A stretch of 13,007 nt of DNA from Thermodesulfobacteriota bacterium (GCA_030024065.1 JASEIE010000080.1:1-13007), one strand, 5' to 3'; positions 6,525-13,007 are shown, counted from the first letter of the stretch. The notes: generated by a model not told the origin, from the sequence alone. Numbers and translations: made by a program.

Positions 6525-7265
6525 TCAATTACCGGAGAGCAGTTTCTTCAGGGTGAGTCCGTTTTTGATGGCAAACCCGTAGGCATCGTTATTGAAATAG
6601 ACAAAGACGTCTTTCCCTCTGGCCTTCCAATCCTCAATCTTTTCAGCCCATCCTTTTAATTCCTTATCCGAATAGTCGGAGCCATAGAGGACCTCTCCCC
6701 CGTGGAGACGGAGATAGACAAAGCTGGCGGTAACCCTGTCCGTAAAAGGAAGGCCGGAGCCATGGGCAATGCAGAACCCGAAATTAAACTCCTCCAGTAT
6801 CCGGAAGGCATCCTGGCAGAGCCAGGATTCGTCTCTGAACTCAAAGGCGTGGCGAAGGGATTTAGAACGGGGAAGGGTTGAAAGAAGGACACAGAATTCT
6901 TCCAGCCTCTCCTTCTCGAAACGGAACTGGGGCGGAAGTTGCCAGAGCATGACTCCCATCTTCTCTTTTAATGGTGAGGCATGTTCCAAGAGGGGGGAGA
7001 GGGGCTCCCTGCAATCCTTCAGCCGTTTGATATGGGTGATGAATCGGCTTCCTTTGACGGCAAAGGAGAATCCTTTCGGTGTCCGTTTATACCATCCTTC
7101 GAAGACCTCCTTTTTGGGCAGGCGATAGAAGGTGACATTGAGCTCCACGGTGTTAAAATATTGAGCATAGAATTCGAGCCATTTCCTCTGGGGCAGGTCA
7201 GATGGATAGAAGATCCCATTCCACCAGTGGGGGTAACTGTAACCGCTCGTTCCGATGAAGATCAT
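6525..7265 (-). CDS. DUF72 (YecE-like) family protein
   Basis: A 246-residue protein with the DUF72 signatures in order: IGTSGYSYPHWW (4-15), FNTVELNVTFYRLP (37-50), the F-SFAVKGSRFITH stretch (66-78), MLWQLPPQF (106-114), EFRDESW (142-148), YLRLHG (184-189) and VYFNND (222-227). The family has a TIM-barrel-like fold. Its biochemical role is not established, though the conserved polar residues suggest an enzyme. The chosen ATG at 7265 gives the family-typical start MIFIGTSGY. An in-frame ATG 51 bases upstream would add residues encoded by the CCGCAAT repeat and is less likely, although no good ribosome-binding site precedes either start. It lies 94 bp downstream of the rhomboid gene on the same strand. 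Confidence 0.9.
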   Translation of the reverse strand: MIFIGTSGYSYPHWWNGIFYPSDLPQRKWLEFYAQYFNTVELNVTFYRLPKKEVFEGWYKRTPKGFSFAVKGSRFITHIKRLKDCREPLSPLLEHASPLKEKMGVMLWQLPPQFRFEKERLEEFCVLLSTLPRSKSLRHAFEFRDESWLCQDAFRILEEFNFGFCIAHGSGLPFTDRVTASFVYLRLHGGEVLYGSDYSDKELKGWAEKIEDWKARGKDVFVYFNNDAYGFAIKNGLTLKKLLSGN

Positions 7266-7312
7266 CTTATGAATTTCAGATTGCGAATTGCGGATTGCGG
7301 AATTTGAGAAGA
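7266..7312. repeat. CCGCAAT-type intergenic repeat abutting a gene start
   Basis: The minus strand carries tandem variations of CCGCAAT/CGCAATCTGAAATTC immediately before the DUF72 start. A similar stretch lies at about 1990-2030. The repeat keeps an open frame into DUF72, so automated gene callers may extend the protein through it. Confidence 0.6.
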
Positions 7313-7359
7313 CCATTTAGATAAGTACCAGATCACAAGCCCTGTACATAGTGGGGCAC

Positions 7360-8031
7360 TTAATGATAAAGGTCCCCGCCACCGGGCCCTCTCCGGGACC
7401 ACTTCCGTTTGTATTGTTCGCGACGAATTTTCTGCCGGATTGTTGGATAAGCCATATAGAAGATTCCGAAGACCAAACCACCCAGGTGGGTAAGATGAGC
7501 GATACCCCCTCCTGTCCCCTCCATGGATGCGAACAGTTCGATGAGGCCGTAGATGATCACCATATATTTGGCTGGGAGGGGGAAGAGAAAATAGATGTAG
7601 ATGGGTCGATTGGGAAAGAGCCAGCCAAAGGCGAGAAGGACTCCATAAATCGCGCCAGAGGCTCCGATGACAGGGATAAATTGATAGGGAGTGAAGATAA
7701 CCGTGCAGACGGCGGCACCGATTCCGCAGAAGAAAAAATAGATTAAGAACTTCCTCGATCCCCAATAGGTTTCGAGCTCCCCCCCGAACATCCAGAGGGC
7801 TAAAAGATTGAGGAGGATATGGGTGATCCCTCCGTGAAGGAAGATGTAGGTGAAGAGCTGCCAGAGAAAATATTTCTTCCAGACCAGTAGCGGGACGAGC
7901 CCCAGGTAGAGATTGATCCAATGGCTCACCACCATCTGGAGGAGGAAGACCGCTCCCATGATGATCATCAGCTTCTTAATGACAGGCGTAAAACCATATC
8001 CAAAATTGAAACGGTAACGATAATGGGTCAT
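7360..8031 (-). CDS. Rhomboid-family intramembrane serine protease
   Basis: A 223-residue multi-pass inner-membrane protein with about six hydrophobic segments. The catalytic dyad is visible: S125 within GASGAIYG (123-130) and H182 in HLTHLGGLVFG. Loop and helix-2 signatures are FLHGG (64-68) and H71/N75 in THILLNLLALWMFGG; the latter correspond to oxyanion-stabilising positions in GlpG. A hydrophilic Arg/Gly-rich tail follows residue 197. Rhomboids cleave transmembrane substrates within the bilayer; the substrate here is unknown. The start at 8031 is preceded by GGAG seven bases upstream. A longer frame from 8085 would run into repeat DNA. It may be co-transcribed with the DUF72 gene. Confidence 0.93.
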   Translation of the reverse strand: MTHYRYRFNFGYGFTPVIKKLMIIMGAVFLLQMVVSHWINLYLGLVPLLVWKKYFLWQLFTYIFLHGGITHILLNLLALWMFGGELETYWGSRKFLIYFFFCGIGAAVCTVIFTPYQFIPVIGASGAIYGVLLAFGWLFPNRPIYIYFLFPLPAKYMVIIYGLIELFASMEGTGGGIAHLTHLGGLVFGIFYMAYPTIRQKIRREQYKRKWSRRGPGGGDLYH

Positions 8032-8053
8032 TTCAAATCTCCGAACTCCGTGC

Positions 8054-8218
8054 TTCGACAAGCCTGTCATGAGCAAACCGTTCACCCTTCGAGAACCTCA
8101 GGGCGAACAGTTTTTTTTCCGAATGTCCTGAGCAAAGTCGAAGGAAAGGCTCATCACGAACGGAAAAAGTCAATGATTTCAATATAAACTCCGTTCACCC
8201 TGAGCCTGTCGAAGGGTG
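8054..8218. repeat. Cluster of TTCGACAGGCTCAGGGTGAACGG-like repeat units
   Basis: Several degenerate copies of a common dispersed bacterial repeat lie here in both orientations. Unit 8191-8218 forms a hairpin CACCCT/AGGGTG (8196-8201 with 8213-8218). Unit 8080-8108 forms GTTCACCCT/AGGGCGAAC with one mismatch. Partial units lie at 8054-8079 and about 8127-8160. The 8191-8218 hairpin could stabilise or end the response-regulator mRNA, but it has no U-tract. No gene is present between 8032 and 8257. Confidence 0.7.
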
Positions 8219-8257
8219 TTTCTATCATTTGTGCAACAGGCTTTAAACTCCGAACTA

Positions 8258-9625
8258 TTATTGTCTGATCCCATACTTCTTTATTTTATACCGAAGGACT
8301 CTTTCGCTGATGCCGAGGCTCTCAGCCGCCCTGGTCTGAACTCCCTGATGCTGATGGAGGGCTTTGATAATCATATCCCTTTCGATCTCCTCCAGAGACT
8401 CGGGAAGGTTTCTTCTCTTCTCAGAGCGTTCCCATAACTCTTCGGACTTCTCCTCCTGCAGGTGGAAGGGGAGGTCCTGTGTCGTGATGATCTCTCCCCG
8501 GCTGAGAACGACCGCCCTTTCGATGAGGTTTTCCAGTTCCCTCACATTTCCGGGATAGGGATAGCGGAGGAGAAGGGTCCTCGACTCTCGGGAGAGATCC
8601 AGAATCTTTTTTTGATTCGCCTCCGAAAATTTCTTCAGGAAGTAGTCGATCAAAAAGGGAACGTCCTCCTTTCTCTCCCTCAACGGAGGAAGGTGAATGG
8701 AGATGACATTGAGCCGATAGTAGAGGTCCTCTCTAAAAAAGCCCTTCTTCATCGCTTCTTCAAGATGGCGATGGGTGGCAGTGATCACTCTCACATCAAT
8801 CTTGAGATTCAGATTCGATCCCAGCCTTTGAAATTCCTTCTCCTGTAATATCCTCAAGAGCTTCACCTGGGTGCTGGGAGAGAGGTCCCCAATCTCATCG
8901 AGGAAGATGGTTCCGTCATCTGCCTCTTCGAATCGGCCGATCCTTCTCTGAATGGCTCCGGTGAAGGCTCCTTTCTCATGACCGAAGAGCTCGCTTTCGA
9001 GGAGTGTTTCGGGAATGGCAGAACAGCTCACCTTGATAAAAGGCTTTTCAGAACGGGAACTGGCATAATGGATCGCATTGGCAATCAACTCCTTACCTGT
9101 CCCGGTCTCTCCCCTGATGAGGACCGTGGCCTGACTGGGCGCTACACGGGCCACAAGCCCCATCACCTCCTCCATTTTCGGGCTGCCATAGACGATGTTC
9201 TGGAAGGTATATCGTTCTTGAAGTTTGGCCTTTAACTCCCTGTTCTCTTTGATGAGGCTGGACCGTTCCAATACTTTCTGGAAGATGAGAAGGAGTTCAT
9301 CGAGGTCGATCGGTTTGGTCAGGTAGTCAAGGGCGCCCTCTTTCATGGAGGCCACAGCCGTTTCAACCGTTCCATAAGCGGTCATCATCACCACAGGGAG
9401 GTCGGGGAAGCGTGCCCGGATCTGACGAAGGGTCTGGAGGCCGTCGAGTTCAGGCATTTTATAATCGATCAGGACGATGTCAAAAAAATCGGCCTTTAGT
9501 TTCTCAAGGGCCTCCCTGCCGTTGGCTACTGCCTTCACAGCATAGCCCTCTTTTTTTAAAAACCCTTCGAGGAGGTCCCGCTGAGCCTTCTCATCTTCGG
9601 CAATCAGTACCTTCGCTTTTTCCAT
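8258..9625 (-). CDS. Sigma-54-dependent response regulator, NtrC/ZraR type
   Basis: A 455-residue activator with three domains. The receiver (about 3-115) has phospho-acceptor D54 in LIDYKMP, T82 and K104. The AAA+ sigma-54 activation domain (about 142-375) has Walker A GETGTGKE (172-179), the sigma-54-contacting GAFTGA loop (219-224), Walker B TIFLDEIGD (239-247) and FREDLYYRLNV (297-307) with the arginine finger region. The Fis-type helix-turn-helix (about 412-452) has TRAAESLGISERVLRYKIKK. All key residues are intact. When phosphorylated it should bind an upstream enhancer and drive open-complex formation by sigma-54 RNA polymerase. Its kinase partner is encoded 110 bp upstream. A sigma-54 promoter with a palindromic enhancer candidate precedes the LTxxQ gene at 12135-12620, making that gene the prime target. 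The organisation resembles ZraR, but the stimulus is not proven. Confidence 0.96.
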   Translation of the reverse strand: MEKAKVLIAEDEKAQRDLLEGFLKKEGYAVKAVANGREALEKLKADFFDIVLIDYKMPELDGLQTLRQIRARFPDLPVVMMTAYGTVETAVASMKEGALDYLTKPIDLDELLLIFQKVLERSSLIKENRELKAKLQERYTFQNIVYGSPKMEEVMGLVARVAPSQATVLIRGETGTGKELIANAIHYASSRSEKPFIKVSCSAIPETLLESELFGHEKGAFTGAIQRRIGRFEEADDGTIFLDEIGDLSPSTQVKLLRILQEKEFQRLGSNLNLKIDVRVITATHRHLEEAMKKGFFREDLYYRLNVISIHLPPLRERKEDVPFLIDYFLKKFSEANQKKILDLSRESRTLLLRYPYPGNVRELENLIERAVVLSRGEIITTQDLPFHLQEEKSEELWERSEKRRNLPESLEEIERDMIIKALHQHQGVQTRAAESLGISERVLRYKIKKYGIRQ

Positions 9626-9637
9626 TTCGAAAGTGCC

Positions 9638-9698
9638 TAAAGTAAATTAAAGTGAGCTAAAGTGACTAAAGTTACAAGCGCCTAAAGTGAACTAAAGT
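9638..9698. repeat. Phased TAAAGT repeat array between kinase and regulator genes
   Basis: TAAAGT (ACTTTA on the transcribed strand) starts at 9638, 9648, 9658, 9667, 9683 and 9693. Most steps are 9-10 bp, about one helical turn, with one of 16 bp. The array fills most of the 110-bp gap and comes close to the regulator's start. It is followed by CTCCGAACTCCGAAC-type repeat DNA (9714-9729), which also occurs near 8041-8050 and 8247-8255. Confidence 0.75.
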
Positions 9699-9735
9699 TT
9701 TAACCAATACATGACTCCGAACTCCGAACCAAATT

Positions 9736-11487
9736 CTAACCCTTAACAGGCAGTATTACCGTCACCCTGGTTCCTATTCCCACCCGGCTTTCAAGCTTCA
9801 ACTGGCCCCCATGGGCTTCGATAATCCGGTGGGCAATAGGAAGCCCGAGCCCCACCCCCTTTTCCTTTGTCGTATAGTAATAATTGAAGACCTTCTCCAT
9901 CCGGTCTTCAGGAATACCGGAACCTGAATCTGAGAAGATTACCTCCACACGATCCTTTAAAGAGCGGGTTTCGATATGGAGGGTCCCGCCCTGCTCCATG
10001 GCCTGCATGCCATTCTTCATAATATTGATAAAGGCCTGTGTCAACTTCTCACTGTCCACCTTGATGGAAGGAAGTTCGGAACCCTTCTCCATCTCGAGGG
10101 TGATCTTCTGGGAAGCGGCTTCCTCCTGAAAGAGGGTGACCAGATTTTTGAGGAGATCATCGAGTGATCCATCTTTCAACGTGAGATGAAAGGGCCGGGA
10201 AAGGGTTAAAAACTGTTCGATGATCTCATTGACCCTTCTGATCTCCTTGAGAACCAGATCCGTAAAGGAAAGGTACTCTTCCTTTTTCGATTCCTCCTGA
10301 GGAAGAAATTCCCTTTTGAGTCTCTGGAGGCCCATTCCCATGGCATTGAGGGGGTTGCGAATCTCATGGGCCACCCCTGCTGCCAAGTGGCCAAGCGAGG
10401 AAAGCCTCTCCGCCAGTTGGACTCGATCCTCCATCTCTTTGATCTTCTGTAAATGCCGATTCTGATTCACCCATATCAGCGTGATGGCAGAGACCCCCAG
10501 GATGAGGAAGAAGAAGATCGAGAGGAAGACACTCTTTTTGATCTGGCTGAGAAGGGGTTGAATCTCCTTGGAGGAGTAACCGATGCGGATCAATCCCGCA
10601 GGTTGATTTTCCATCCAGAATGATTTTGCCACTTCAAAGACTTCCTCCCCTTTTATAGGCTGGTGAAAGCGTGAAAGGAGTCGCTTGGTTTGAAGCGCAC
10701 TTTTGAGGAAGGAATCTTCTTCCCTCTTCCCGGGAAAAGAGGGGTCCGTGTGTGCAAGGGTTAAAAGATTCGCATCCTGAACGGAGATAAAGAGGATGCC
10801 CTCTCTGAAACCGATATCGGAGATCGCCCTCTGGGTGGCAAATTGGCGAAGAAGCCTCTTCATCTGTTTTCCGTTGAGGTGAAAGGCGATGATCCCCGGA
10901 GCCATCTTCCTCCAGATGGCAATCGAGACCAGGTCATTTTCGGCTAGAGGTTTGCCGAAGAGGTCGATGATGGCTGAGCGTTTCTTCTCGATCAGATCTC
11001 GAAGAAGAGATCGGCTGTTGGAGGAAGGGGGAATGGGCCAACCCCTGAGAAGATTGCCTTTCGGATCGTAGATCTCGATCGAGGTGACAGAATAATGCTC
11101 AACGATCGATTGGAGGTCAGAGGGGCCTAAAGGCTTTTCTCCGTCGATCTGATCCACTCTGTGAATCGCCTCCAGAAGATATTCGGCAATCGATTCTTCC
11201 AGACCGAAAGAGAACCCGGAGAGGGATGGATGGAAGAGATGTTTTCCAGTGCCGCTCTCCATCGTCTGGAGAAAGGTGAGTGTCTCTTGAACATTCCTTT
11301 CAAAATGTTGGATGAGGATGGTGGCTTCCCTTTCGAGCAGGAGGTAGAACCCCTTCCTGGCCCTGTTGATTTCGAGGAACCCGTTAATGATGAGGATGAT
11401 GAGGATGATTCCGGAGAAGATGCCCAGATAGATGGGTGAAAAACTTCTTCTTATCCTGTTTTTTTCCCTGAACAAGATATGCTCCAC
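9736..11487 (-). CDS. Membrane sensor histidine kinase, ZraS/NtrB-like
   Basis: A 583-residue inner-membrane kinase. It has a first transmembrane helix at about 18-37, a periplasmic sensor region at about 40-317, a second helix at about 318-340, and a coiled linker (342-362). The HisKA domain carries phospho-acceptor H374 in VAHEIRNPLNAM, and the HATPase domain has N492 (N box), DSGSGIP (520-526) and GVGLGLP (544-550). The roughly 275-residue sensor has patches such as SIEIYDPKGNLL that recall double-Cache folds, by inference. No HAMP domain is obvious. It should phosphorylate the regulator encoded next. Start: GTG at 11487. A TTG at 11475 behind AAGGTGGAG is an alternative, trimming four residues. 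The gene begins 25 nt after the 11513-11995 stop codon, so they are likely co-transcribed. Confidence 0.95.
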   Translation of the reverse strand: MEHILFREKNRIRRSFSPIYLGIFSGIILIILIINGFLEINRARKGFYLLLEREATILIQHFERNVQETLTFLQTMESGTGKHLFHPSLSGFSFGLEESIAEYLLEAIHRVDQIDGEKPLGPSDLQSIVEHYSVTSIEIYDPKGNLLRGWPIPPSSNSRSLLRDLIEKKRSAIIDLFGKPLAENDLVSIAIWRKMAPGIIAFHLNGKQMKRLLRQFATQRAISDIGFREGILFISVQDANLLTLAHTDPSFPGKREEDSFLKSALQTKRLLSRFHQPIKGEEVFEVAKSFWMENQPAGLIRIGYSSKEIQPLLSQIKKSVFLSIFFFLILGVSAITLIWVNQNRHLQKIKEMEDRVQLAERLSSLGHLAAGVAHEIRNPLNAMGMGLQRLKREFLPQEESKKEEYLSFTDLVLKEIRRVNEIIEQFLTLSRPFHLTLKDGSLDDLLKNLVTLFQEEAASQKITLEMEKGSELPSIKVDSEKLTQAFINIMKNGMQAMEQGGTLHIETRSLKDRVEVIFSDSGSGIPEDRMEKVFNYYYTTKEKGVGLGLPIAHRIIEAHGGQLKLESRVGIGTRVTVILPVKG

Positions 11488-11512
11488 CTTACTCTTCTGG
11501 TGGCGGGGATTG

Positions 11513-11995
11513 TTACGGGGCCGTTGGTCCCACAGGGCCTACCCCGCGCATCATCCTGCGAAAGAAGGGAAACTCTTCTTCCGGACACCAGAATTTGAGC
11601 TGTTCGTGGGTCAGAAGGCTCCTCACCCTGATCAGGTATTCGATTGCCTTCTCCTCCAGTCTGGACTGTATTTCATTCATCTCCAGATATTTGGGCCGAA
11701 TCGATTCCATTTTTAAAGCAGGATCTGTCAGGAGTTCCCTGAATTCCAGTCTTTTGGTAAAGAGTTGAGATCGCAGGACCTGGGTGTCCTGGAGATAGGT
11801 CTGCTGAATGAGGTTGAGACTTTTTCTCTGTTCGAGGGAGAGGCTGAGCTCCAATGCCCCCCAGCACTTTGCCTCTCTCCTCCACTGCTTCATCCCCATC
11901 CCCGGATTTGATTTCGTCCCAGAGGGTTGCGAAAAGGAGGAGGTTGTGAGTATGAAAATAAAAAAGAAAAGGAGGATATAGATTTTATATTTCAT
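11513..11995 (-). CDS. Exported LTxxQ (Spy/CpxP/ZraP-like) protein, paralogue B
   Basis: A 160-residue protein with a strongly hydrophobic signal peptide (1-22, cleavage near SFS-QP). The mature part is helical, with a LSLEQ motif (52-56), a second LTHEQ motif (128-132), and FTKRLEFRELLTDP (79-92) matching LTKRLELQSLWTNP in the 12135-12620 protein. C44 and C137 are present. LTxxQ proteins are small periplasmic helical-hairpin chaperones or metal binders; CpxP and ZraP restrain their cognate sensor kinases. This gene lies directly upstream of the kinase gene, consistent with such a role here. The ribosome-binding site is weak (GGAACGGCG just before the ATG). A sigma-70 promoter sits at 12051-12079. 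The Gly/Pro-rich C-terminus (151-160) is short compared with its paralogue. Confidence 0.8.
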   Translation of the reverse strand: MKYKIYILLFFFIFILTTSSFSQPSGTKSNPGMGMKQWRREAKCWGALELSLSLEQRKSLNLIQQTYLQDTQVLRSQLFTKRLEFRELLTDPALKMESIRPKYLEMNEIQSRLEEKAIEYLIRVRSLLTHEQLKFWCPEEEFPFFRRMMRGVGPVGPTAP

Positions 11996-12050
11996 CGCCG
12001 TTCCAGTAAATTCCGTTGCTATCTCCAGGGATGGATTATAGATTTCTTAA

Positions 12051-12079
12051 AACATATCGAAATGGTTTTGAAATGTCAA
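12051..12079 (-). promoter_or_regulatory. Sigma-70 promoter of the LTxxQ-B/kinase/regulator transcript
   Basis: Minus strand: consensus -35 TTGACA (12079-12074), 17-bp spacer, -10 TATGTT (12056-12051, four of six). The start would be near 12044, about 50 nt before the ATG at 11995. The -35 box begins at the last base of the upstream terminator stem, so the two elements abut. Confidence 0.65.
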
Positions 12080-12118
12080 AAATAAAAGGGGAAGGTTAAA
12101 GCCTTCCCCTTTTATTTT
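12079..12118 (-). terminator. Strong terminator after LTxxQ gene A
   Basis: A perfect 17-bp stem (12079-12095 with 12102-12118) with a six-base loop combines a GGGGAAGG/CCTTCCCC core with A- and T-rich flanks. On the minus strand it ends in TTTTATTTT. The symmetry means it could work in both directions. It separates the sigma-54-driven gene from the sensor and regulator genes. Confidence 0.85.
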
Positions 12119-12134
12119 CTGCTAAGAACTATGG

Positions 12135-12620
12135 TTAGAAGCATGGTCCCTGACCAGGCCCCATTCCACGGCCTCTCATCTGACCGCGGCCGGATCCCGG
12201 ACCCATTCTACCTCCCGGGCCAAATCCAGCGATCTGTTCAGGGGTAAGGAACTGTCGAGCATCTAATTTAAACTGGACAGCCTTATCCCTCATCTGGTTC
12301 TGGAGATCTCTCAATTCTTTCTCTTTATCGACAATGGCCTTGGCATCGGCCTTTGGATTGGTCCAGAGGGATTGGAGTTCCAGTCTTTTGGTCAGAAGAT
12401 CTCCTCTGAGTTTCGCTGTTTCCTCATTAAACTTCCGGCGCAATTCCTGAAACTTCGTTCTCTGCTCCGGTGTCAGAGCAGCAGCCTTGCCAGGTTCTCC
12501 TGATTCCCAGCAGGGACATCCTCTCTGATGAGGGCCGCGACCACCACCCTGGGCATAGACATAAGCAGCGCCCAAAACCATCGTGACAACCAGGCTTAAT
12601 GCAATCACTATCTTTCTCAT
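12135..12620 (-). CDS. Exported LTxxQ (ZraP/Spy-like) protein, paralogue A
   Basis: A 161-residue protein with a signal peptide (1-23, VYA-Q). The mature N-terminus holds a possible metal site, HQRGCPCWE (31-39). Two LTPEQ motifs lie at 49-53 and 125-129 around a charged helical hairpin. A Gly/Met/Arg-rich tail (133-158) precedes the terminal CF, with C160. These features fit ZraP/Spy-type periplasmic chaperones associated with heavy-metal or envelope stress. The ATG at 12620 is chosen because AAAGGAGGTGA lies eight bases upstream. The slightly longer frame would begin at a GTG inside that ribosome-binding site. Upstream lie a sigma-54 promoter and a palindrome; downstream is a strong terminator. 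This suggests a single-gene, highly inducible transcript controlled by the 8258-9625 regulator. Zinc specificity is not proven. Confidence 0.85.
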   Translation of the reverse strand: MRKIVIALSLVVTMVLGAAYVYAQGGGRGPHQRGCPCWESGEPGKAAALTPEQRTKFQELRRKFNEETAKLRGDLLTKRLELQSLWTNPKADAKAIVDKEKELRDLQNQMRDKAVQFKLDARQFLTPEQIAGFGPGGRMGPGSGRGQMRGRGMGPGQGPCF

Positions 12621-12659
12621 ACGATTCACCTCCTTTCACTTAAATTTTAAACTCTATTA

Positions 12660-12676
12660 AAGCAACCACTATGCCA
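12660..12676 (-). promoter_or_regulatory. Sigma-54 (-24/-12) promoter of LTxxQ gene A
   Basis: Minus strand: TGGCAT (12676-12671), five bases AGTGG, then TTGCTT (12665-12660). This matches the consensus TGGCAC-N5-TTGCW at all key positions, with the invariant GG and GC dinucleotides correctly spaced. Transcription would start near 12650, 30 nt before the ATG, leaving room for the strong ribosome-binding site. Confidence 0.8.
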
Positions 12677-12746
12677 ACTTATTTGAGACCTATAAATTTT
12701 CAATCCATCTTTATCCTCTTTCAAGATGATATTTTGATTTTGTATG

Positions 12747-12768
12747 AATTTCTAAGGGGTTAGAAATT
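12747..12768. promoter_or_regulatory. Candidate enhancer (UAS) for the sigma-54 activator
   Basis: AATTTCTAA (12747-12755) and TTAGAAATT (12760-12768) form a perfect 9-bp inverted repeat around GGGG. The centre is about 107 bp upstream of the predicted sigma-54 start, within the usual range for enhancers bound by Fis-type activator dimers. The Fis-type domain of the adjacent regulator is the natural candidate to bind it. Confidence 0.5.
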
Positions 12769-12779
12769 TTTAAAGGTCT

Positions 12780-13007
12780 ATTGATTATGATCTGTCCCTG
12801 CTGCCACAGGCAGGGATGCGGATTGATCAGATATGAAATTCGACAATCTTGACGATTGCCTCGACAAGGTTTTCCTCAAATATATTCTGTCATTCCCGAA
12901 AATCCGGGAATGGAGAGGAGTGGTAATCCCTCAGTTATGGGTAATTGTTGGCTATGGAGTTATTCCTTTTTCCCCGTAGCGTCGGCATTTATTGCCGACG
13001 GACTCCG
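12780..13007. repeat. Repeat- and hairpin-rich right end, no gene
   Basis: Three hairpins stand out. CTGCC/GGCAG at 12801-12813 belongs to the family at 1957 and 6468. CATTCCCG/CGGGAATG at 12891-12898 with 12905-12912 is REP-like. CGTCGGCA/TGCCGACG at 12980-12987 with 12993-13000 has a five-base loop. The only open frame (12833-12979) is short and runs through the hairpins. Confidence 0.6.

Noticed and set aside
7266..7316. Longer DUF72 start at 7316
   Set aside because: The extra 17 residues derive from the CCGCAAT repeat, and the family normally begins near I-GTSGY.
7262..7921. 219-codon minus-strand frame overlapping the rhomboid and DUF72 genes
   Set aside because: Shadow frame of the rhomboid gene, with low-complexity His/Pro/Leu/Ser composition and no family features.
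11995..12135. A second sigma-54 promoter before the LTxxQ-B/kinase genes, as in E. coli zraSR
   Set aside because: No GG-N10-GC element with acceptable flanks was found; a consensus sigma-70 promoter is present instead.
12833..12979. Plus-strand 48-codon open frame at the right end
   Set aside because: It has no ribosome-binding site and is read straight through a REP-like hairpin; more likely chance in repeat DNA.

Overview
The window looks like chromosomal DNA of an anaerobic Gram-negative bacterium, most likely Desulfobacterota (the former Deltaproteobacteria). This is inferred, not proven. The pointers are the rpsB-tsf-pyrH-frr block with a short EF-Ts, a 2[4Fe-4S] clostridial-type ferredoxin, a phenylacetate-CoA-ligase-like enzyme beside a histone-deacetylase-family gene, a sigma-54 two-component system with periplasmic LTxxQ proteins, and intergenic DNA full of short palindromic repeats.

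Layout from left to right. Positions 1-1560 (minus strand) hold the N-terminal 160 codons of a PaaK/acyl-CoA-ligase-like gene with a good sigma-70 promoter, and upstream of it a small deacetylase-fold enzyme gene. Positions 1653-4737 (minus) hold rpsB, tsf, pyrH and frr packed with 16, 6 or 3 nt gaps, then a repeat-filled spacer, a 55-aa ferredoxin, and a terminator whose 3' part has been copied into a 16-bp tandem array. Positions 4738-5489 contain no gene but hold the rpsB leader, an imperfect inverted repeat and a REP-like palindrome. Positions 5490-6260 (plus) encode a zinc-ribbon/HD-domain protein behind an FNR/HcpR-type half-palindrome placed where an activator would sit. Positions 6525-8031 (minus) encode a DUF72 protein and a rhomboid protease; both gene starts abut repeat DNA.

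Positions 8258-12620 (minus) form the most informative unit, a ZraPSR-like envelope or metal-stress system. In transcription order it has an exported LTxxQ protein (12135-12620), a terminator, a second exported LTxxQ paralogue (11513-11995), a membrane sensor histidine kinase (9736-11487) and a sigma-54-activating response regulator (8258-9625). The first LTxxQ gene has a sigma-54 -24/-12 promoter with a perfect 9-4-9 inverted repeat about 107 bp upstream of the predicted start, a natural enhancer position. The second LTxxQ gene and the kinase/regulator genes sit behind a sigma-70 promoter that starts at the edge of the terminator. The sequence therefore suggests a circuit: basal sigma-70 expression of sensor, regulator and one accessory protein, and regulator-driven sigma-54 induction of the other periplasmic protein. 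Positions 12769-13007 contain repeats and hairpins only.

No rRNA, tRNA, CRISPR array, transposase or phage gene was seen. I found no wholly novel system. The best leads are the sigma-54 circuit with two paralogous periplasmic proteins, the Cys-rich HD protein with its FNR-like site, and several unexplained repeat structures.
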